Below, one piece after another: positions 13,601 to 25,600 of a stretch of DNA of 64,000 nucleotides. The position numbers and the translations under genes are program-made. This stretch comes from Ignelater luminosus. Taxonomy: Eukaryota > Arthropoda > Insecta > Coleoptera > Elateridae. Under the pieces are notes generated by a model. It was not told the DNA's origin, made no database searches, and saw only the letters and a list, made by a program, of their open reading frames with translations. The stretch is taken from assembly GCA_011009095.1 (NCBI GenBank), contig VTPC01090572.1, forward strand, positions 255,935-319,934, given 5' to 3'. Numbering within the stretch: the first letter of the stretch is position 1; each line of letters starts with the position of its first letter.

Positions 13601-16600
13601 AACATTAACTCCATTCCATCTTCAAGTTTCGCGCCCGAACGCACATTGTATCGATTGAAACGGGGGTCTTTTTAATCCTACCAGCTGTAATCTTTTTATG
13701 ATAATGATAAGTTTATGCTATGACGTAATGCTTACATTCTAAACGTAACCTCAAATAGAACTGTTTAATTTTACTTATTAAATTCTGAATGTGGAAAGCA
13801 GGTATTAACCTTTAAACTTCAGAGTGGCAGAAAGCTATTGGTCCTTGGATCAAGTTAGCTGATTACTATGACAACTTGTTTATTGATGCTTTTGAGAGTG
13901 ATGCTGATAAATTTGAGGTTATAAGTGAAATAGTGTTTTTATTTTTATAATTTACAATTTCTGCTATTTTAGAAAATGATTGCTCACTATTTTGCATATA
14001 ACACTGCAAAACTGCACACTGTACATTTATTCTAGACTCCGACATTTTGACAACTCAATTGTTTTCACTAAATCAAAGCCTAATTTCAATTTTTTATACT
14101 TGCTAGTTTTTGTAATGTGTTTCAATGTTTAGTTAACTAGATTTTGCTAAAAAAAAAACTTGATGAAAACATTCTTTTGCTCATAATAAAATCTTTAATA
14201 GATATTTTAGAAGTTATAATACTTGATTGATTTTTAATCGTATCTGGAAGCTCTTTGTACCATTTAAGTGCTTGATACGAAGTTCTCTTCTTTCCTTTCT
14301 CTAATGAAATGGATGGTAAATTGTATTTCTTGATTTCTTCTTCTGGTATTATAATGATGAATATCACAGTTTTTTAAAAACTTTATAGCTATTTGCAAGT
14401 CTACTAATCAAATTGTGTAGAGAATTACGAATTGATTCACTAGAATAACATTAAAACTAAAAGATTATTGTGAAAATTATAAGAAATATACAATCACCAT
14501 TCTGAAAATAATGCACAGTCTTAAAAAACTTGTGATCCTAATTATAATGCGTGTTTCTTTTACAATTACAGCAGTTTATATTTCCTACTTATGGAGTTCA
14601 AACTAATTTGAAACTGACAAAACCATTTTTCCTATTTACATCTGAATCAAAACACAAACTGCTCTTATTATCTATAATTTTGTTCATTAGTTAGTTTAGG
14701 ACAGTTTGGAATTGTTCATTCTTACTCCTTCTTTGAAGGTGGTGTAAGATTTACACCATAAACTTAACCTAGAAAGTGATGGTGCATATACAAAGCAAAG
14801 TTGTAAACAACTAATTAAGTGATAATATTACTTAGAACAGCATCTTCAGTAATTATAGCAAATACAACATATTTCCGATGTTTTTTAATTGTTTTCTAAA
14901 TAATCCAATCTAAGAATGTGTTTATTTAAGGTCATAGTTCAGAATAGTTTGAAAAATCTCTTTCATCTGGAATAAGAACCAAATATTTTTTATTTGTTAC
15001 TTGTGTTAGGGATTGATTATATAGGTATTTCCAATTTTAAATTATTTGTTGATTCAACTGGATTTATTACAATGTAGTTACGTTCATTCTGATTGAGTCT
15101 TATATAATTTTGATCGGTCCAGTTGCAGATTTTGTCTAAATCTTATTTCCATTGAACCCAAATAAAACAATGCTGTATCATCAACAAATAAAGTTATTTC
15201 ACCATACAAATCATTCATACAAATTATTCATACAGATGTTGTTTATGTAAATTTAAAAACAATACTGGCCCTAGAATTGACCCTTGGGATACCCCATTCT
15301 CTATTGGAAGTTTCTTACTGCATTTTCCATTCACTAAAGTATATTGATATCTATTGGTCAAGCAACTAGTGAGGATTTGCAGCTGGATGCCAAGAATTTG
15401 CATTTTCTGAATAATCAAAGTCTGTTAATCCCATAGAATTTCTTTTTTGACTTTACAATCTCTTAAATTTCTATTTTCTGATTAGGAAATGAAATAAATC
15501 TTTACAATACTCTAATTTTACAACAACAATATTAATCAGTTGTCACAACATTGTTTATTTGTAAATTTCCAAGTTTATTTTGCTGCTAAAACGCAAAAAA
15601 AATAATAAAAAAAACTTGTGTTTGCCTTTCCATTCAATGCATTACAAAATGTTTTTAAAAAAACATCATTTGCATATTCATAGATTAGAGTTTGAAGTCC
15701 ATTGCCCTTTTATAAAAATAATATATGTACAGTAAATTAGGTGTGAATAAAAATAATCGCATAAGAACAATAAACCTCAGTTATTGTCGTAATACTGCTT
15801 TCGTCAGTATAACCATTTTCTGCCAAGATATCATAATTATTTTGTCACTTGAAAATTTAAATGTTCGACTTTGACTCTTTTTTTTCTCTTCATAAAAACA
15901 AAAAACTATTAATCGAGTATTGTTTAGTCTTATCACATCTTTATCATATTCATTGAAGTCTTTGTTTATATGTAGTTGATTATCCATGCAGAATAAACTA
16001 AAACGTGACTGTTATGCATTGTCTATGCCCGTGCTTGAATTTCATACAGGTACTGATTGATGATAAGGCTTTTTTAATACGATTTATACTGACTAATTGT
16101 ATATTGTAATCGACTAAAAGATTCTTTCTTTCTACAAACAATGTTTCAATTTTTTTTAATGTTCAGGTCATCAACGTTTGCCCACATTTTTTTCACACTT
16201 TTTTTTTTCTCAACACCAATGATATATAGTTTGCAAATGTGGCAGACATTCTAGAGCCAGTTTTGTCTAGCACTCAAACAAAAACTGTGGTTTCGTTGGA
16301 TTGTTATAAATAGCAACTAGTTGGTAATAAGCCAAGTTCTTCATACCGTTTATATCTTGGTTTCCCTTTCTTATGGGCTTTTATCTCCTTTTAATGTGTA
16401 TATTTAAAAGGGGTCAGGAATTCAATTAAGGGAGACAGTAAGAAGAGGAATGTGAGATAATGTTACACAAAATGTTATTTTTATACGATAAAGTAAATTC
16501 TTTAAAAGAAAATGAACATTAATACAGGAAAACTTTTCAGTAAACAATAACAATTTGGAATACTACATATGTAAATTAATTCAAGTTAAATATTAATAAC

Positions 16601-19600
16601 ACATTTATTAATTAAAGTTAGTGAAACACGCCGTTATTTATCAGAATATATCAATTAAAATAATTTATAACAAAATGTTGACGTCACAATAGGAACTTTG
16701 TGTATGTGTGTATGTGACTATGAGTGTCCAATGACGTAAATGTCACTTTTAATGAGAAAATTCAGTAAAATTATCATTATTTGTAGCAACCGAAGCAAAG
16801 ATACCAAGGTCGTTTCTAATACATGTACATTAAAAAAAAGATTGTACTTTTCTCGAGACGCATTAATATAATTTAAATGTGTGCTGATGACACATGTTGA
16901 TTAGTACTATCAATTATCATGAATACTAATCAACATTAATATTCTACAGTAAAATTAAAATAAGCAGAATTCTATTAGTTTTAATTCTTTCTATAATTTT
17001 TTTTTAAAGGAATTTCAAATTTTCCTACTGATAATGATGATGGGCATGCTTGTAACAGATGTATAGCACTATTAGCATGCTCTAAAAGTGGTAATGGTAA
17101 GCTGTTTTAATTAGTAGAGGGCTAAATTGATTATGTTTTTTCTTTATTGTATTGTGTAGCTGTCTCTGCTTTGAAATTGTATTATCTTGATAAAGTTTGC
17201 TCTTTTCTTAAGCTATTTGCTATTTATAGAAAAATAAGTATTGACAAAACGACCATCAAATTATAAAATGTCATGATTTTATTAGGGTAAAATATCATAA
17301 AGTAAATGAATCGGTTATAAAATTATCAATAAAGTTCCTTCCAGTTAGATAATCAGGTTGTTTATAGAGTTATGTCATGCAACTGACTCATTAGAAATTC
17401 AATTATTATAGACAAAACAGGGAATCCATTATATAAGACAGAACAAACCGTTTGTAAATAATGGGAGGCTTACTATTACTTAATTTGTGCTTTTGTGTAT
17501 TTTTTTATCATGTTGGTTGGTGCCCTTGATAGATAAAATGTTTGAAAACATTTTTCAAAAGCATAATTGTCTGTGTTTGTCTAAAAAAAGATAAATATTG
17601 AATGAAAATTGATGAATTTGAGTTGTTTTTGTTTAATACGCATTTTGACCTTAACATTACTCTTTTTTTCAATGAATGTTTTGTGATAAAAAAGCAATTA
17701 AGTGTAATATAGTTGTGTGTTGTTTTATTTTATCAAAACAAATTTGTAAACCTATCGTTTTCACGATCAATTAAGCAGCTTTAAACACATTCTTTTTCAA
17801 GTTTGAAAATTTATAGTAGAAATTAAGAGTGCAATGTAATGTTTAAAGAATTTTATAGGATTGAGTAAAATCAGGATTATACTATGAAATTTTATAACGT
17901 ACCTTATTTTGTTAGGTTCTGTGAAAATTCTACTTTATTTTCATATCAGTGGGTTTTATTGATATACATACAAGGTTATCCAAAAACTAAAATGTAAAGA
18001 ACATCATTATTTCTAGTTTCCCAGCGTTTTCAAATATTGAACCTTGATTATTTTTATACAGAATGCCCCTGAAAACAACTGACAAACGTTGACAGCAGAT
18101 TCCTGAGACAAAATCAAGACGATTTAACCTAACTTACCTGTATATGCTGTTAACAATCTTTTTGTATGACGATTCACTAGGATATTTTATTGCTAACTTG
18201 CTATATCTGATAATATTCTATTATATTAAGGTTGACAGTACAATTTTTGTGCAAAAAGATGAATCATGTTAGCAGAAGTATCTTTCTTACATAATTATCA
18301 GTCTAGCAATTAACAAGAAAAAGTATGATGATCTTAAATTAGCATGTTTTTAAAGATATTTCCTAATTACCAGTCATGACAACACTCAGTTTAAACCCAA
18401 ATGTGAAATTAACTTAAAAGCTAATCATCAAGATTGCATTCAGGGTGGAAATGTCAAATTTCCATGGCCAAGCCTAATGTAAAAATATTGTGATCAGCAT
18501 ATACAGGGTGTCAATATGAAGTGGAAATTGCTCATCATTTGCTTATACCTGTACTTTGAGATAAGTTTTGAAACTTAAAATATAAAAATGACATCATATT
18601 TATAGCATTTTTACTTGAATAGAATACTTTAGGTTGCTTTCTAGTAAACAGATTCATTTCATTTATTATTGCCAACTATAAAAGTAATCTGAACTACTGC
18701 CATTTTGAACATGATGAAAGTAATATGCTTATTTGAAAGATTGCATTAAAGCTGGGAGGTTGCTATTCGAAAAAATTGCAGTCAAATTTAAAAAAATCAG
18801 TTTTTTGCACTATTGCCATTAGGCCATTGATATGCAACTTTTGTTTTTTAAATTTAAATAATTAAAGATGAAAGTTGTAAGAGACATGGTGTCATTACAT
18901 ATAATGTATGGTAGGATTAGATAATGTTTACTTATTAAATATGAATAAATTCTTGTCAAAATGATGACCAGTGCATACTAATAATTTTTGAATTTTTTGT
19001 TTTCCATAGCTATCCTTTTTCAAAAATTGGAAAGCATTGGAAAGTATATTCTGTAATCATGAAGTTATCCATGATATGCAAAGTGTGTTGCCTACCTGTT
19101 TGTAGCGCCTTAAATCAGGCACGCATACAGAATTCTGTTTAAAAAAATAAAGTTGATACAACTTCCAATAAGACCGAAAGCGTCCTTGAGCAGTCCATTT
19201 AGTTGAAAAATGGCAAATATGATATCATTTCAATGTACCAAGTTCAGAACTCTTATCTCAAAGTATAAACAAACAGCGAACTGCTTCCACTTCTTGTTGA
19301 CACCTTTTAGATACATTGAAGTGGGCCAATTGCAATAAATCATATCCATAAAAGGATCAGGTTTAAAACCAGAACATGCAAAACAAGCCAAATAAAAAAA
19401 AAACGCTTGATACCTTCTAACTTTTTATTTGCGTTTTATCATTACAGTGCATTTTTTCTGTACACTGTAAAAATGAATTTAAACCACAGCCTACCTGAAT
19501 TCTATAATTAAAAAAATGCACTATAGTTACATATCACAAAATCAATTTTATTTGTAGTAATTTCAAAATTTTGCATCAGTAAAGTAAATTCTCTGTCGCA

Positions 19601-22600
19601 TTTTAAACACAATTTTCTCGATTCATAAAATTCTGACATAGCCTCTTTTAGTATGTACACTCCCATCAAGCAAATGGATATGTATTTGAAAATAGTATTA
19701 ATACAGAAGATTTTCTCTTACTATTGCATGGCAATTCTGAAATCTCAAAAGCTATAGGTTCTAAATTAATCTCTGATTAAATAACTTGTCCAGAATTTAT
19801 TGTAGATTTCAAATACAGTAGGATAATTTTTTGGGAAGAGTGTGTTCCTACTTTTCTGTCTCCATCACTGATAAAAATATCGATTATGAAAGTTTGATAA
19901 AAAAGTTGAAGTCTTATAGGACAGCCCTGTATGGCCTGACTGGGGACAAACTTGATGTGGCCCGAAAAAATCGCAAGTTGGGCTCAATCAACCTATTTTA
20001 ACTTCAGCAACCCACCCATAAACGTTGTTCCATTGTTTACATTATTTCTGGACATCCTTTAAAACACGTTTTAGAATTCACATGCGTTTTTCTCAAGAAC
20101 CAAACATTTTATCGAGTTAAGCTAGGTATATCTTTTTGGTTTATCATTGAATTGCACATCCAATTTCATGTTTAAAAATTCCAGAAAGCTACCAGAAGAA
20201 AAGTTATGAGCAAAAGCTACTTGATAATAGCATCAGTGGTTTTTGAGTTACAGTAAAAGATAAAAATGAAAATCTCTGAGGAAGCAATTTTGCTTATTTC
20301 AGGAATCCCCCCTTATATGTTGTCTGATTACTTTCCAGACAACATGTACTTATTTCTAAAAGCAGCGTCACCGAGAAAGTGTTAAAAATAGATATTTGTT
20401 CAGGGTTCTGCCTCGCCTGGAAAACAGGGAAAACTTGCAGAAGTCAGGGAAAAAGTTTAATAGAGAGAAAGTCATGGAATTAAGGACGTTGGGCGTCTTA
20501 GGATCCTCCATCATGTAACTTTTGGAGTCCTAGGAGGGGCCCGCATGTTTGTTTTGACCCTATGTCTGTTTCGGAATCCTCCCATGGATCCCTACGGCAG
20601 AGGCACAAAAGCAATTTTTGGTTAAGGGCGCTGACACTCTCTGAGCTGGCTCTGGTCGCCAATCAAAACGGGAGATGATTTCTGCTAAATTTTAATTGTT
20701 TAAATCTGACTTTTAGAAAATGGGCGGTTGGCGAAAGCCTTGAACCAACAGAGGTACGTTCCGATTTCGAGCTGAAGCGTATGAGTCTTCATACAATTTC
20801 ACAATGCCAGACCGAACGCCATGAAACAAATTTGGTAATAACAATGCAGCGCATAAGTGTTGATCACCTATTATACAAACCAAAAACTGAATAGTGCTAT
20901 TGCACATTGCGGGCGAAAGTGACCGTACTTTTTCCTGGGGTGAAAAATACACGTCCGGACACGTCACGAAAGATCGTCTCGCGGACGAGGCGAGGAACGA
21001 GCCGAGTCCGTTTCCCCTGCCGTGTCCGAAAAATCACTTTGGTCCAAGTTAAACACAATGACCCGATTTCTACCTTCCTTTCACTAACTAATGAAGCTTC
21101 TTTAAAAATTTAAAGAAGTATGGCTTGATCTGAAAAAAGAAAGAAGAAAAAATACAAAATCGGTTGCCATGGAAATTAGAGAATGTTTAAGCTTAATGAC
21201 GAGAGCGGAAACCGACCCAATATTTTCTGGTAAACCTACTATTGCTTGTTACGGTTGGTATATATGTGTTGCTTAGAAACAAGATAAAATGAATGAAAAT
21301 ATTAGCAGTTGCATTACATTACTGTTCTGTCTGCAACAATTGTGTATCTCCTTTCATTCAAAAGCGCCATCTATTGGTTCATGATTTTTGTGAATAGTTT
21401 AAGCAGCGTTGTCAAATTTAGAGATAAATCTCCAGATCTGATGACTTGACAATTGACTGTTTCTGACGACGCCATTCATTGTTGTTGCAACAATGTTCTT
21501 CACTATAACACTATTTTTTAATTTCCAATAGATGTCGCTTACTCCATGCAAATCGCTAATAATGCGTGATTTTTTTCATCTTTTTTTCTATTTTTTATCA
21601 AATTTTTGTCTTCAAGGTACTCGAGCTTATGCTAATTTGAAACTTTAGAATTGGCATTTTTGTCAATGGTAATCAAAAAGAAAGTTTTGATATTTGCACA
21701 AAAACTCAAAATTTCTTATTCATGTGAAGAAAACTATGATAACTCAAAAATGATTAGGAATAGGTTCTGTTTAATCTTTTGAAGTTGAAGGACTCGAATG
21801 GGACAAAGGACTTATGCAACTCTTCTTTTATTATGAATTAACCTTGTGTTTTTTTTTTAATTTTTTTTGCTTAAAATCACATGCTTAACAATCTTAGTGC
21901 CTTAAAAATAATTGCCAAGGTTTTTGACAAATGTGTTACGACCAATGAGACCAAAAGGGAACATTGCATCTTATAAATGGTAGAGTATAGGTAAATCATT
22001 AAAACAAATATCTTGTTTATAGAACAGTCAAATAATATTAATTAGATAATTAACATAGATTAAACCTGTAAAAATTTATTGACTTGGTGATCCTTTATTA
22101 GGATTTAATTTGCATCCCTGAACTCTCCGTAGGAGCCGAGCAATAACCATTTACATGTAGGTGACGCTGTTGTAAAAGTTGGGTATTAAAACCATAAAAC
22201 ATAACCTCAGTTTCATTGTTTATGATATCAAAAAGAAGGTTATCAGTTTCGATGTATGTATCTCAACTTTAAAGTATTGGAATACAAAGAAAACATTATG
22301 TAAATAAAATATATTACTAAAGCAAGTCATTATAATATTGTCGTTTCTGTAGTACAGTTTTTCAGTCTGTTGTTTTTGCCTCCAGTTATTGCAGTGATTT
22401 GCTTTAATTCAGATACATTCATATTTTTGTACTCAACAAATTAAATTTTCTCAAAACATATAAAAATACTATAACATTTTAAACCTTGAAACGCAAATAA
22501 AAGTGAGGTTATATTTAATACCCAACATCAACATGTAATCACTTAGCGAACTACGTTAAACTAAAAGAATGCATGTGGTCTATTGAGGATTAAAAAACAA

Positions 22601-25600
22601 AGAAACATAGATTTAAAACGAATATCTCGGAAACGAGCAGATATATACATAAACGATTTTGTAGAGCGGAGAATTCTCTACAAGAAAGGTTCAAATAAGT
22701 AGATATAAATAATAAAAATAAAAACACCTCAAATTTAGTAGCCTAACTAAATATTAACATAAATTTTAAGAGCATAAATATATTAATATCGAAATAATAG
22801 GCGAATAAATTTGAGGTTATAAATGGAATAGTGTTTTTATTTTTATTATTTATTAACATGGAGTTTCACAAAGTAACAGTGAAGAAAATAAACAGTCAAA
22901 TAGATATCATCGTAAAGTCACCCGTTTCGATTTGTGCGCTGTCAAAGTTTATTTTATCAATTACCAAATTTGGTTTTCCTTTCCTTTCCGACCGACTATT
23001 GCCAAACGAAATATGAACGATTTCTTGTAAGATTATGGAACTTCTGGAACTCATGAATTATGTGTACACCTTGAGGAATGGCCTATAGTAGAGCCCTGAC
23101 TCGACCCGACTGGGGGCAAACTTGACGCGGCCCAACTTCTTGACCGGCCCGACAAGCCTGAACGGTCCAAGAGGTTTGCCAAGCCCGAGAGATCCAAACA
23201 GTCTGATAAACCCAAAGAGTCGAGAAGTCCAAAAGGTTCGACAGACCGGAGGTCCGAACACAACGACAGACCCGATATGCCTGAAGGGCCGAGAAATCCG
23301 AACAGACCGACGTACCAGAGATGCTTGAAGGGCCGAGAAGTCCAAAAGGCCTGATAGGTCCAATAGGCTCCAACAACTCGACAGGCCCGACAAGACGTAC
23401 GACTCGACAGACCCGATTGACCGGATGTAGGCCCGAAAAGCCTGACTGGAAAACCCGACCCGGATGGGCCTCTAGCCTATAGATGGAGAAAACTCTTTTA
23501 AACCTTTCCAGTTTATTTTTCAACCATCTGAAAAATGGCCATCGAAATCTAAACCTTTTTTTGAATTATTCTAGAGTTTAAGACCGATACAATGCATATT
23601 TTAAATTTAATCAAATTATGTGGATTTTATAGAGGGATGAGCATTCTTTTAATACTAATATTTGATCAGTCTATAAATTTAGAGTTTAGTTGTTTCATCC
23701 TTAGTAGTATGATTGAGAAATTCCTAGTATTGGTATCTGGCTTGCACAATCATCTCCTGAATGCTTCTTAAGAAGGTGCCTGTATTATTATCTAGCTATG
23801 ACCATTGCGAAGAATACTGAGATTTGTTGAAATCACAAAGCTAATTTGCTATTTTTTCTTTTTAAATTCGAAGACTCATTTAATATGTAGAAAGACTTTG
23901 AATAAGTGTAAGATGACTATAAGTTACTGTGATTTGTCTGTTAGGTTGGCATTGACGATTAATAAAAATATCTGACAGTAGAGCATATCCTAATTGACAG
24001 CTGAAAATCGATTGTTTCATTAACACTTTTGCTACCACACTAAATTTTGTTCATCAGTAGAGCAATTGTATGTACATAAAACTCATTATTTTCATAACTA
24101 AATTATATTTTGATGGATGTTCAGATTGCCTAGAATGCTACGGAATATTAGTAATTTCTTTGATTAAACAATGACAGTAGCATAATTCCTTAACCATAAC
24201 AAAGACAGAGGGTATCTAATTAATTAAACTGGATAAAACATTCCATATGTAAGACATTGAGTAGAATAGTTTTTGAGAAAATTTGAAATAAAATATTGTT
24301 CTGATTAAAAGAATATACAGGGTGTTCGTAAATGATTTTGAATATATACGAAAGGGTGATTCCTTGGTCTATTCCAAACAATAATGTTCATATAAACATC
24401 CCTTAATCTCAAAATGTTGTATACAATAAAATCTGGCCACTTTCGGTCACCTACACTTTTTGACATATGTAGACAAGATAGAGGGCTGAAATTTGAATTC
24501 TAGTTGCCTTGAAAACAGTTGTTTACAATTTGGTTATTGCTACATGTCAGTTTGACAATTAATTAAAATGCTGTCAAAAGAAGTCTTGAGGAATAAAATT
24601 GTTTTCGAACACCTTTTAAATTTGCAATTATCACACCGGAAGATTGCAAAAAAGCTAAATCAACTGTATCTAACGTCTTAAAACGGTTTGAAGAAAATCC
24701 GACAACTGTATGAAAACCTAGCAGCGGAAAAAATTGGAAACCAGTAAGTGTAAATAAAGATAAAAAGGTTGTAGAGATATTCAGAAGGAATCCAAACTTG
24801 TCAGTACATTAACAAAATGAAACCGGCAGGACTAGAGCTCGCACACTTTATAAACAAGTTTGAACGAAACACAGGTGTGTTGTGATAGACGACGAAATGT
24901 GTGTTGTTGCTGACTTTCAACAGTTAGGCCAGGAATTTTATATAGCACCAGATAAAACGAGTGTTCTAGATAGGTATTAGAAGAAAAAACTATCAAGATC
25001 TCCAAAAAGATTTTTAGTCTGGCAAGTCATCTGTTCTTTCGGTGGTTAGCAGCAAATTCAGTAACTGAAAATACTGTACAAAAATTAATGATGAGTGTTA
25101 AGAAGGTTCGAGAATTTAGTTGTTTAAAAAATTAAAACAACATAATACATGTTAAATTATAGTTCATAAATAAATAAATCACAATAAAAATTTAGTTTGG
25201 GTTTGACTTATTTTTTATTCTTTATTTGATTATTTTAATGTGGCTAGATTTTATCGTGTTTTATAATAAAGTAAAATGATAACTTAGAAGTAAAAGCTGT
25301 CTTTCTTTTAAAGAAATATTGCATTACTTTTCCGTCACATATGCATACTGAAATGAGAAATATGACATTTTGAGGTTAACTTTCTAGAATCTACTAAGTA
25401 CTATTATCTCCTTTAGGAAAGCGTTTTTGAACATGTGTCTGTAAAAACTTTTTATTCTGAAATAAGCCAAGGCATCATCCTTTAAAGTATTTTGTACACA
25501 GAAAAGAAAAAACAAACAGATTTATTATTGATTCTCCTGTATAACGTCAAAATGTACCATCTAACCTCCCTTTTACACCAACAACATTTATATAAATTTT

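Noticed and set aside
20713..21113. Opposed 84- and 68-codon ORFs in the GC-richer block
   Set aside because: Openness is expected from lower AT content; no domain recognised. Kept only as an unidentified insert.
23051..23523. Several overlapping ORFs (70-146 codons) with collagen-like or leucine-repeat readings
   Set aside because: They are produced in four frames at once by a degenerate repeat with a period that is a multiple of three; no start context, splice sites or conserved domain.
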